64,000 bases of DNA from contig CP136068.1 in the NCBI GenBank assembly GCA_032622095.1, positions 59,354,025 through 59,418,024 of the forward strand. Reading direction: 5' to 3'. The translations under genes and the position numbers were made by a program. The DNA is from Siphonodentalium dalli. Lineage: Eukaryota > Mollusca > Scaphopoda > Gadilida > Siphonodentaliidae. The notes beneath the pieces were generated by a model. That model was not told the origin of the DNA. It ran no database searches and saw nothing but the letters and a program-made list of their open reading frames with translations. Shown here piece by piece: positions 48,091-58,474 of this stretch. Numbering within the stretch: the stretch's first letter is position 1; each line of letters opens with the position of its first letter.

Positions 48091-49032
48091 AAATGAAAGT
48101 GTCAATAGTTAATGGAGTGATTAGGAATTGCGAAAACATGATATGTTAAAGTAATACTAGATTATAAACATGAAGAGATATATATATAAAATAAAATCCA
48201 AGATGGCCGCTAGCGGCTATGCTTTCCGATGAATTTCAAAAAACATTTGATAGCTCCCATATAGTAGAACAATATCAAGATTAATATGAAGTTTGGTGAT
48301 GATCGGATGAGGGAAGTGGACTGTCGGGTGTGCAAAAGGATTTAGTCATGCAAAGAGTAAAATCCAAGATGGCTTCCGGCAGCCATGTTTTATGGCCGAA
48401 TGACACCAAAATGACTGATTCCCATCTACATGTCAATATTAACATCACAAATAAATTTCATGATGATCAGACAAAGAGTTCGGCCTGTAGCACGTGCTAA
48501 TGGATTGAATTTTGAAATCCAAGATGTCCGCCGAATGACCCCAAAATGACTCGTTTCCAATCTACATATCAATAAAACAGCCATGACAAATTTCATAATG
48601 ACCCGACCAAAGGTACGACTTAGAGCCCGTGCCAAAGGATTTAGTCATGCAAAGAGTAAAATCCAAGATGGCTGCCAGCGGCCATGTTTTATGGCCGAAT
48701 GACCCCAAGATGACTCGCTCCCATCTCCATGTTAATGTCAACAGCCATGACAAATTTCATGATGATCCGACCAAAGGTAGGACCTGTAGCCTGTGCCAAA
48801 GGATTTATAGTCATGAAAGAGTAAAATCCAAGATGGCTGCCGGTGGCCATGTTTTATGGCCAAATGACTCCAAAATGACTCGTTCCCATCTACATGTCAA
48901 TATTAACATTCATGACAAATTTCATGATGATCAGACAGACAGTACGACCTGTAGCCCGTGCTAATGGATTGAAATTTGAAATCCAAGATGGCCACCAGCG
49001 GCCATGTTTTTTTTGCCGAATGACCCCAAAAT
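48091..49032 (+). mobile_element. Pearl/HINE family A element, left part (split)
   Basis: 5' block AAATGAAAGTGTCAA at 48091, then about five core units, stopping in mid-unit at GAATGACCCCAAAAT. The missing 3' part (mid-unit to terminal hairpin) is found at 55303-55468, so one element was split by ~6.3 kb of other DNA. Confidence 0.8.
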
Positions 49033-50544
49033 ATGGAAATTCAAATATTTTTCCAGTTATTTTGACATATGAGTCAATATCAATTTTGGTCAAAATTACA
49101 GATATGCCACATGGCATTTTTTTAGTTCCGATAATGGGGAAAGTTGTTATCATTTCGAGATATATAGCTATTGAACTGGAAGAAACGACTGATGTTCGAG
49201 CTTAAACATCCAGCACTGATATTTTATGATGCTATGAATGGTGGATGTCATGAAATTATGTCTCTTCTGTAACAGTATTATCATCTGGTATATCAATTTT
49301 CAGAATAGAGATATAGGAGTACTTTTTGATCCGAATTGAGTATTGACCGGCAATGCATAGATCGAGAAAACATTTACCCTTTGTATAGCTTGTTTTCAAT
49401 GGGGGCCGCAAATTTGAACACATTTTTCTCAGAAAAATTTAATTTCAACACAACATTAAACTTTATTAAATCAAGATAATCAAATGTCACACACTTTCTA
49501 ACATAATATTGAATTGGACACTCCTTGTCCACCAAATATTGAACAAAACTGGAATTGAAATATATAACGTTTCATTTATAGATGACAAAATAAAATGTGT
49601 TACACGACGGACTTCAGCGCAACACGAAATACACATATTTGCTACGGGGTGGACAATATCTGATAAATTTCTGTATAAAAGTCATGTCGAAATCCAGAGT
49701 TACGAAATATGCTAACAAGATGATAAAACCTGTTATTCATAAAAATAATACAGCGACGAACTACACAACCAGGGTATCTGACGTTTGGTATACGATGTAT
49801 GAATAGGCTTTGTTACAGTAAGGATCAGAACGTTACACAACTGACACAGTCATATGTGAAATGTCATTTCTATACATATATGTATCATAATCATGTACTG
49901 GCATCAGTGCAAATTCAATATTATAGCGAGAATTCATGTCCCAAATACTTAATGATGTTTTCTGACGCGTATTTCTATATCAATATATGATGTGCGTTAC
50001 AGTAAAGATTACACGATTGACAAAAAAAGGCGCGTAGCATATATACAGGCTATTATATAAAACGAGGTTCAATTTGTGGAATTTCTTTTCATAATAAATG
50101 CCCAACTGTTTTTTACACATTTAGTACACATATGGTATAACGAATATTGTTAACTGAATACCATAGTGAATAAATTGTCGTTACACGATAGACATTGGTT
50201 AAAGTCGGGTGAACACTATATCCCTTGCTTTATCAGATGAAATAATATGAACGTACACTAACATTCGTTTGTGTTTAAATATAATACAACTATGTGGTGA
50301 AGAGGTGCCCGCGTACTGGACAATATGTAAGGATAAAGAATATTGTGTGTAGGTTAAACTATTGTGATAGATTCGAGTAACGTACGACATGGATATGCTA
50401 TGGGATTATCCGGATACATATAAATTAGCACACATTGTATATTTGAATCCCTTTCGTATATACCTTCTCGTTTAGCTTTGTGCTCGGTTGAGATAAATTA
50501 AAAAATCTGCATTTCCATTCGCACAACACTCACTCATCGGACCT

Positions 50545-52924
50545 ACCTCTACAACCATGCCTCTACCTTTCTCAACCTTCATCTCCTCACATATCTCCCC
50601 ATCTCCAAAAACTACTACCGCATCCTGCACGCCGCATTCGTTAACCACGATATACCACCTTGCTCAACCACCGTCTTCTTACATATCTGCTCGCCCCGTA
50701 TTTCCGCGGCAACCTCTACATGTCAACCTTGGTGCATGCTCGACTCATAATTCTTGCAATAATCGTGTTCAACCCAGCTTCCATCAACTATGTTCTCATC
50801 AACAACAGTCACATCGACGCGCATACCACTCTGCTCACAACTTTCACTGACCACGCTACCTTGCTCGACCTCCACCTCCTCACATATATATCTCCTCACC
50901 ACCCACAACCACTTCCGCTGCAACACCAAACTCAAACGCGCTAATCTCGCTACAAACTGGATCTGCCTCCGCAATCGTGCATATCTCCTCACCCTCAACG
51001 ACCACATCGCTCGACTCACAACATGCATTAACCACGCTACCACATTCCTCCGCCTCCATCTCCTCACATATATCTCCTCACATATCTCCCGACTCCCCAC
51101 AACCACATCTACCAGCACACCACTCGACTCAGAACATTCATTAACCACGCTACCACCTTGTTCGACCACTATCTCATCACATGTCTCCTTGAATATCTCC
51201 CGATCCCTCACAGCCACATCTACCAGCACACGTCCACTCGACTCACAACATTCATTAACCACGCTACCTCGTTCCTCAACCTCCATCTTCTCACCCTCAA
51301 TCCCCACATCTACCAGCACACCGCTCGACTCACGACATTCATTAACCACGCTACCACCTTGCTCAACCTCTTCGCGTATCTCTTCACCCTTGCAATCCTA
51401 CTTCCATCACATACATGCCTTCACATATGGGGCGCCATCCCTGCAAATATTCGTTTTCAGAGATATCTCCTCGTAATTCGGAGATATCTCCTCGGTTTCG
51501 AGGAGATATCTCCTTGGAATTGCAATTCCTAGCATATATCTGCTTGGAATATGGTCCATTATGGAGATATCTCATTGGATCCAAGGAGATATCTGTTTGG
51601 ATTATGGAGATATCTCCTTGGATCCTAGGAGATATCTCATCGCAACTACGAGATATCTGCTTGAAATATTTCCAACGAGATATTTCCTTGAAACTGAGGC
51701 GATATCTCCATAATCCAAGCAGAGATCTACTCGGATTATGGAGATATCTCCTTGAAATAGTTTTCAACGTGATATCTCCTTGGACCCAAGGAGATATCTC
51801 CATATTCCAAGCAGATATTTCCTTGAAAATATTCCAAGCAGATATCTGCTTGGATTATGGAGATATCTCCTTGGAAAACCGCGGCCATGAAATATTAATG
51901 ATTTATCCACAGTAGTCAGTACATATACGTTTTTTTCCATTTTTTCGAAATACATACAAGCAGATATCTGCTCAGAATATGGAGATATCTCCTTGAAATA
52001 GTTTTCAACGTGATATCTCCTTGGACCCAAGGAGATATCTCCATATTCCAAGCAGATATTTCCTTGAAAATATTCCAAGCAGATATCTGCTTGGATTATG
52101 GAGATATCTCCTTGGAAAACCGCGGCCATGAAATATTAATGATTTATCCACAGTAGTCAGTACATATACGTTTTTTTCCATTTTTTCGAAATACATACAA
52201 GCAGATATCTGCTCAGAATATGGAGATATCTCCTTGAAATATTTTTCAAGCAGATATCTCCATAATACGAGCATATATCTGCTTGGATCCAAGGAGATAT
52301 CTCCTTGAACATATTTCAAGGAGATATCTCCATTGTGCGAGCAAATATCTGCTTGGATCCAAGGAGATATCTCCTTGGATCCAAGCAGATATCTGCTCGC
52401 ATTATGGAGATATCTCCTCGGTTTCAAGGTGATATCTCCTTGAAAATATTTCCGAGGAGATATCTCCATATTCCAAGCAGATATCTCCTTGAAACCGAAG
52501 AGATATCTCCATAATGCGAGCGGATATCTGCTTGGATCCAAGCAGATATCTCGGAAAACGAATATTTGCAGGGATGGCTCCCCATATTCACCTCTCACAT
52601 TACTTGTTCTCTTTATACACCGTTTCACATTCCTCCGAGCCACAATACGCTTTTCGAATTTCTTTGCAACTTGCACAACTACATTCTCGGCAACTTTGTC
52701 GCTCTCATCAATCACATATATCTTATTCGGAACTACGTTCTCACAAATAACTTCAACGCAAGGCGCAACTCTTACTGATTCACCCCTATCTTCAACACAA
52801 ACTTCTGCATCCTGTTCCCCTTTACCACCTGTCTCGCTCACCTGGCTTTCAAAATTAGCAGTTTTAAATGAACGACCCTTACCAATACCACTCTCGTGCA
52901 CTGTCACATTCACAGCTAGTATAT
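50545..52924 (-). pseudogene. Decayed frame with ~33-residue Ser/Val/Cys repeats, split by a palindrome-array insertion
   Basis: From an acceptor TTTATTTCAG (52925) an open frame reads ILAVNVTVHESGIGKGRSFK ... KRTSNVRGE for ~118 codons to the insertion point (52588). After removing 51425-52587 and one TCAC, the same frame continues GMYVMEVGLQG; one base later the repeats start: EEIREEVEQGG, SVVNECRESSGVLVDV. Six copies of SVVNE(C)-like blocks are visible (plus-strand marks near 51338, 51250, 51135, 51022, 50841, 50634). Between copies 3 and 5 a 14 bp duplication of ATATATGTGAGGAG and a 4 bp TA gain shift the frame out and back. A TGA and a further indel follow. The protein would be acidic, extracellular or not unknown. 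No family recognised. Confidence 0.5.
51421..52591. mobile_element. 1.16 kb TIR element made of short palindromes (34 GATATC sites)
   Basis: Body 51425-52587, flanked by TCAC on each side (51421-51424, 52588-52591). Ends are inverted: ATATGGGG(C/A)G(C)CATCC then CTGCAAATATTCGTTTTC. The inside is an array of 12 bp palindromes GGAGATATCTCC and GCAGATATCTGC with spacers that are often palindromic too (TTGGATCCAA). I count 34 exact GATATC in ~1.1 kb. A 241 bp block (from 51741 and from 51982) is directly duplicated, including a unique spacer with CGCGGCCATGAAATATTAAT. Non-coding; all frames stay partly open because of the repeat. Superfamily unknown. Confidence 0.75.
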
Positions 52925-52999
52925 CTGAAATAAATGTTCAGTGGTGTAACCGACTTCAATTGATGAATCCTCATAGTTCCGCTAACTGTTTTCAATGTT

Positions 53000-54130
53000 C
53001 GTGACACAATTTATTACTATATGGGACAATATGTTGTAACACTTTACAAGAACACGTCCTTCCAATAACACTGGCTGTATTTCTGTAACAACCACTCAAG
53101 TTGTGTTCGATCGTGCACACAATGAACACACACGACTAATATAACTAACGAAAAGCATTATAATATATATTTACTTCCTATTGTCGTAGTTCGGAAGCCT
53201 TCCCTGAAACAAAATATCGACATAACATACACGAACATACTTAACCTAACAACAATATCTTTCGTGTAACAATAAAGCCAAAACCTCAACGCTAGAAAAC
53301 GTAATATTTTTAAAATCAGAGAACTATTGCTAGGTGAATGATAAATAAAGTATTGCTCAATCATTGGCACATCATGTGATATATTTCCCGGCACACTTGA
53401 AACTTTAAGGCATCAGGAAACTCAGGCAGATCGTACACATAGCATTGGATGTATTTAATGTAACGGACACATGCTTTCAGAAGAGCGTACATGATATCGT
53501 GAAGGAATTGGCACGCGTGATTATTATAACTTAGCGAACTCATTATAATACATTTTACCCCATGGCCATATTGTTTAAAAGACGTCCCCCTAACGGATAA
53601 TCAACTCACAACGTATCAATATCCTTACTACAACATACATATATCCCTCGTGTAACACTAATTTCCCAAATTTAACACTAGAAAGGTCACTATTATCCAA
53701 ACCAGAAAAATAGTTCGAGTTGAAAGACAAACATAACAATTTAAATATTATGTATATCGTGTGATATATTATATTTCCGCGGCAAAGAAAAGAGAAAAAT
53801 TATTAAATGCCACAGGCATGTCCTCTGGATAACAATTGTTGTATTTACTGTAACGACCACTCGATTTGAGTTAGATCCCACATGGAATCATGTTGCAACC
53901 GAAGGAATAACTAATCAAAAGTAGCAGTCTCGTTATAATTGATGTTTTCTCTCGGCTATCATGGTTTCATAACAATCACATGAAATACAAAATCGACTTA
54001 CCACATAAGAACATCTTTAATGTAACATAAACATATCTTTCATGTAACGAAAATTCTAAACATCGACGCACGAAAATGATAATATTTTCCAAATCAAACA
54101 CATTTTGTAATCTGAAAGAAGAACAAGACC
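53000..54130. repeat. Three to four diverged tandem segments, ~400-430 bp
   Basis: Each has (T/G)GTATTTA/CTGTAACGACCACTC-like text (53075, 53450, 53845) and a TCTTTC(G/A)TGTAAC..AA ..TCAACGCTAGAAA-like text (53260, 53650, 54035). They may be duplicated exon-intron blocks of a gene; one (53543-53361) has a protein-like 60-codon minus-strand frame, the other copies are broken. Confidence 0.45.
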
Positions 54131-54376
54131 CCAGTTACACCCTCTAGATATTTCAGCTTGGTGTTGCATGTGTTCACGCACAAACAGCCTCTGTAAACAG
54201 CATCCTTCCCCTTTCGTTACAGCATTGGTCTCTCCTGTGACGTTTTGGCCTGTTACAACAGAGAACGTTACAGTAGAGATGTACAGACCATTCTGGTCAC
54301 GGCATTCAATGAGTTCTCCCTCCAGTATGGCGAAAATAGGGAAGTATAAAATACACCACAGTGGCTTCGGAAACAT
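54056..54376 (-). CDS. Putative secreted protein frame, unknown family
   Basis: ATG at 54376 opens 106 codons. Residues 1-20 (MFPKPLWCILYFPIFAILEG) look like a signal peptide. The rest has Cys at scattered sites (IECRDQNG; EGCCLQR; RGCNWG), Thr/Val-rich TVTFSVVTGQNVTGETNAVT with two NVT/NET-type sites, then a hydrophobic tail. It lies upstream of, and on the same strand as, the repeat-protein frame at 52924, so it could be the 5' exon of that gene. An internal acceptor-like TTCTTCTTTCAG makes the exon end uncertain. Alternative: chance frame. Confidence 0.3.
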   Translation of the reverse strand: MFPKPLWCILYFPIFAILEGELIECRDQNGLYISTVTFSVVTGQNVTGETNAVTKGEGCCLQRLFVREHMQHQAEISRGCNWGLVLLSDYKMCLIWKILSFSCVDV

Positions 54377-55302
54377 TTATTTGAAACATAATTATACATA
54401 TGTTATAGCGAACAAACATGCGTTATTTAAAAGACGACTTTGAAAAGTACGCGAGGGGGTCAACCTACCTATTATATAATTGTGTTATCGCAAGTTGTTT
54501 TTTGATTCAGACGACATGCGTTTCCGATATTGTGACATACACAGCGTCACGGAGCACAAAATACGGAGATTATAAATATCAGGGATACGTCATTATGTCA
54601 AGTAAATAGCACTTCGTTACATGAGAGACAAAATGCTGAGGTACAAAGTTTCTGAGCAATTTTCACATAGTTAAGTTCAATCTTGGGTGGTGTATATGTG
54701 ACAGTAGTTCATATCAAGAACTAAACTAATGATATACCAGAGGATTTTCTCGGTGGCATGTAGTTAATATATCGAAATTTCGATTTTAGCCTGTAAAATT
54801 TTCCTGGGGACAGGCCATTTTGGTCAAATCTGGCCATTAATGAGCCCATTACATACATATATACCCGAACATCACGCTTATTTGTGTGTGCATGTTGTGA
54901 CAGTGATGGAGATGCACACTGTGAACAATAGTTGGGATCCGCACGTTGCATTATGGTCTCATCATCCACCGAGGACATAAATTTTGACCAAAATTGATAT
55001 TGACTCATATATGTTCTCTGATTGTTCAATGCGCAATGTCATGTGATATCGTTCCGGAAACAGGTGCATAATAATTAAAATTCAGACATCAGAAATTAGT
55101 TGTTCAGTATTTTCAATTTTGAGGGAATCCTGCATGTAGACCAAGCCTGAAAAATCAAAATACGCTTGCTCCTGCTCTGAAACTTTAGTTCACGATCCAG
55201 TATGATGTTCCTAACATGAATTAATGAATAAAAAGTAATTTGAAAAACACTTTTTTTTAACCCTATTTGGCCACTTGTGGTCAACCTTTAATGTGAAAGA
55301 GC

Positions 55303-55468
55303 CCATCTACATGTCAATGTCAACAGTTATGACAAATTTCGTAATGATCTGACCAAAGGTACGACCTGTAGCCCGTGCTAAAGGAAATTGCTGACAAATC
55401 ACGCACGCATACACACACACACGGACGACGGATACCAAGCCATGGCAATAGCTCAAAGTTGAGCTAAT
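55303..55468 (+). mobile_element. Pearl/HINE family A element, right part (split)
   Basis: Resumes at CCCATCTACATGTCAATGTC, continues through CGACCTGTAGCCCGTGC, GGAAATTGCTGAC, an (AC)n/ACGG microsatellite and CCATGGCAATAGCTCAAAGT TGAGCTAAT at the 3' end. The terminal hairpin is shortened here. About 10 bp of the core unit (GACTCGTTCC) is missing at the junction with the insertion. Confidence 0.8.
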
Positions 55469-56334
55469 AATTGGTCATATACCCAAAATGGTTGGACTCT
55501 GGTCGCTGGAAATTGGTATGCTCGGTTAAATTGACCCGGGGAGAACAGACTAAGTTAGAAAACCCAAAATACTATAGTTTGCTAATTAATTACCCAGAAT
55601 TTGACAGGACTGGTCGTCACCGGACCAATTTGTGGGAACATTGCAAAGTGATTCTATCAAAAGACCCACTGTGTAGGAACTGTTACATCGAAAGTCATTC
55701 TATTGCCGGTTTGTGATGGTTCAGGACTTATTTTTGACAGGTAAAACTCATTTTTGAGCCATCTAGGTGATATTTCGATTAATTTTTCCATTCCCCTAAC
55801 AATCTGTGGTCCCAAAGAGTGTGATAAGAAGGAAAATTCAACTGTGCGAGTATTAACGACGAAATCCGCGAAGTTTGAGGTCTACAAGTGTGGGTTCTCT
55901 CTTGATGGAGTCTTGATCTTTTCTTTCCCCATTTAATCGGTTCTATAAGGGAAATACTATGACTATTAAATATTTGGAAGGATACTTGGTTCAAACTGAC
56001 CATGATGTGAAAAAACCAAGTAAATACAACGAAATATGCATTAAGTTGATATTTGCACCACTTTTCATCAATTTATGTGAGTTACACTGCCTTCCTACAT
56101 GTGTATATGCTTCGGTTGGTTGGTTAATTGTGGTTTATCGTTGTTTCAGCCACTAGGCGATATCACAACGATGTCAGTTTTATGGGTTGAGGAAAGACCA
56201 TGCAGATGGTAAATTTCACCGGAAAATCACTCCAATGCATGTAGAAACCACCGACCCCCGGAAAGCAATGGACAAACTTCACCAGATACACGTGTCTGAT
56301 TAACCTCCATTAGTGTGGATCATGAATCCGCGCT
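55469..56334. other. No supported gene
   Basis: Two plus-strand frames of 60-81 codons lie here (55471-55716, 55754-55936) without splice or domain support. Otherwise unremarkable. Confidence 0.25.
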
Positions 56335-56403
56335 TGTCGGGGTTCGAACCAGCTTTGTCAGAGATGGACATGGCATAATGCACTGACATTGCTATAGGCT
56401 GAT
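56335..56403 (-). tRNA. tRNA-like remnant (box A and box B), probably SINE-derived
   Basis: On the minus strand TATAGCAATGTCAGTGC (box-A-like) is followed 36 bases later by GCTGGTTCGAACCCCGAC (perfect box B). Stems do not pair well enough for a working tRNA, so a SINE head or tRNA pseudogene is more likely. Confidence 0.25.
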
Positions 56404-56548
56404 AAATGCAAAATAATCTTGGTCCATTGCCATGACTAGAGCAGTCATGGCAATGGACCAAGATTAAAATCGGTGTAAATCACACTAAATTAATTCACTG
56501 TATAATACACTACATAAATATATTGATTATAAGTTTTTATTAAGATAC

Positions 56549-56643
56549 CTGTTTCCATAAAGCTCATTCTCTTTCTGATATTGTGCAAGAAGGTCTTCCT
56601 GTTTCTTTTTGTTGTGCGCAGCTTTCTGTTCAGCCATCCATAC
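56549..56643 (-). CDS. CIR1: CIR1 homologue, N-terminal exon (VWMAEQK)
   Basis: Acceptor TTTGAAG at 56644 and donor CAG|GTATCTT at 56548. It encodes [31 protein letters not shown] plus two bases of Arg, joining in phase to the exon at 43387. The sequence matches the CIR N-terminal domain (KVWMAEQK....KKQEEL..QY..EQE.Y.NR) and is predicted to be helical and basic. The preceding exon, expected to carry MGKSF..FM.KK.FHP, was not found between here and 64000. A TA-flanked transposon starts only 9-10 bp upstream of the acceptor, so the polypyrimidine region is transposon-derived. Confidence 0.92.
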
Positions 56644-56651
56644 CTTCAAAG

Positions 56652-58474
56652 TACAGTGAAACCTGTTATGAGAGACCACCCACTGCCGTGGCGCAAATCA
56701 ACTCCCAACATGATAACTTGATAAAAAGGGAATAAACGTACATCAGTCGTCACTGTGTGTCTTCATTTCATTCCTGTCTCACATATTTTATTATTTTGAA
56801 TGTATCAGTATCTTCGAATAAAACTGCAAACAGCAGAAAATTCATAAACAGTGGGTGTCCTTGACCTGACCTCTGACCCGTAATGATTCTGGCCACGTGC
56901 ATGATTGACCTCCATTTCGCGACAACGGAATATCTCTTTGATGTTTTATTGTTGCGACGTAGTTCATTGCGTAGTGTCTGCAAACTACTAGTACTTGATG
57001 ATGTCACATGCAGAGGCGGACTGGCCGATCGGGAGACCGGAAAAATTCCCGATGGGCCGGAGGCCGTAGGGGGGGGGGGGGGGGGGGGGGGGGTATATGT
57101 GGTTGTATTTTTGTCATTAAATAGGAACACTTCAGTTGAGGCCAGTCTAGATGCTAGGATTAGCGATTTTCTTGTATAGTTTTCAAAATTTTCTCACCCT
57201 GGGCCAAACAATCATGGACAGCCCGGTGTGTCCTGGTCTCTTGTCCGTAGCCGTGTGCATTTGTCTGGAGTTAGACCGCTAGATGTTAGAATTTATGCAA
57301 TTTTTCAGGTAAAAATATCTGAATGGTCTGACACCGGGAATATATAGAACCATGGATATATAGGACATAAGGCCAGAGCACTGAGGTGCAAATGGAATTA
57401 TGCAAAAGCATGTATTTGGTTTGATTCTGATTTCAAGGGGGGGGGGGGGGGGGGTGCTGTTGGAATTTCCCAAGGTGGACACCCCTGAACAGATTCTGAT
57501 TCAAGGGGGGGGGGGGGGGGTGCAGTTGGAATTTTCCAAGGTGGACACTCCCAAACATATTCTTATTCTGATTCAAGGGGGGTGCAGATGGGCCGGTATT
57601 ATATTCATTTCCCGGGGAGTTTTTTTGGCCCAGTCCGCCTCTGGTCAGATGGAATGATTTTAATTCAATATGAAGTCCGAGAATGAGTATTAAAAACTTG
57701 GAAAGCATGTATTAATTGTCAGCGTGTTGATGGTTCTTTCATAGCGGGAGGACGCGAACTCCTGTATTTATTAAACAAAGGTTCCTTTATGCTGTATGCT
57801 TGGGGTGCAGACATTAATCCCCGCGTTGAGTAAGTTTGACACTTTGCCGTAAGCGTTTTCATGCTTCGTCACAATGAGGCAGCGACTGGATTATAATGAT
57901 AGGCCTATCGCTAAAACAACAGTACCGTAAAGCGGGTATACTTTGGCCCACTTTTTTACTTTCCAGTTTGATAACTTACAACCAAGGAGCTTGTCACAAA
58001 ACTTTAGTTGCTAAAACATGCGGACCTATTGTGTACAGCCAAGCAGAGTCTCAATTTTATGCTACTATGGAATATAGGATCTTGTTTGTATGTCATCATA
58101 CATTAGTTAGGTCAAACACATCGTCAACATTCACGTAAAAAAAAAAGAAAGAGTGATGAAATTTTAATAATCCACGTTCCCAAATACTGCTTTTGGATTA
58201 AAATGAACCAATGATATATCCCTCCTGCTGAAGCATCTGGGGCTCACGTTGGAAAAGCACTAGTTAAAAGACTTATTTTTCATGCCTGGTGGTCGTTCAT
58301 AACGGGTAAATTTTGTCATTTTTGCCACAAATCACTGCCTGCTGGTAGCGTTTGACAGGTGGTCGCTCACGGCAGGTCATTTATATAGTAAAACCAGTCC
58401 GTACAAAGCCAATCCGGTCATTAATGCCAGGTGGTCGCTCTTGGCAGTGGTCGCCCAAAGCAGGTTTCACTATA
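56652..58474. mobile_element. TA-flanked TIR element (Tigger/pogo-like) abutting the CIR1 acceptor
   Basis: Ends CAGTGAAACCTGTTATGAGA GACCACC at 56654 and the inverse GGTCGCCCAAAGCAGGTTTC ACTA at 58472, with TA on both sides. GGTGGTCGCTC-type motifs repeat near the right end (58288, 58361, 58431). The interior shares sequence with 36393-37766. A hAT element with G tracts is nested at 57011-57643. No transposase frame. Confidence 0.7.
57003..57651. mobile_element. hAT-like MITE with poly(G) minisatellite
   Basis: Body 57011-57643; ends CAGAGGCGGACTGGCC / GGCCCAGTCCGCCTCTG; flanks GTCACATG and GTCAGATG form an 8 bp target duplication with one mismatch. It contains G25 (57069-57093) and a ~70 bp minisatellite whose units start TTCTGATT(T)CAAG and carry G18 (57437-57454), G16 (57505-57520) and G6 (57577-57582). 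Confidence 0.85.

Larger units (their letters stand above)
49033..55302. mobile_element. ~6.3 kb insertion with 29 bp inverted repeats, class unknown
   Basis: It interrupts the HINE element. Near its ends lies a perfect 29 bp inverted pair: ATGAGTCAATATCAATTTTG GTCAAAATT at 49069-49097 and its reverse complement at 54980-55008. The pair is 36 bp inside the left junction but ~290 bp inside the right, and I could not define a target duplication, so its real borders are uncertain. Composition differs from the surroundings. It carries a repeat-protein pseudogene, a putative secreted-protein frame and the palindrome-array element. No transposase recognised. Confidence 0.45.

Noticed and set aside
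50790-51476. 228-codon plus-strand frame, Ser/Thr/His/Leu-rich
   Set aside because: Antisense shadow of the minus-strand repeat frame, which has the coherent residue-level repeat and splice acceptor.
51384-52129. Long frames rich in RYLLGSKEISP / GDISL on both strands
   Set aside because: By-products of the GATATC palindrome array, open on both strands because the repeat lacks stops.
55471-55936. Two plus-strand frames (81 and 60 codons) with some Cys and Trp
   Set aside because: No recognisable domain, splice context or repeat of the frame elsewhere; left undecided rather than called.
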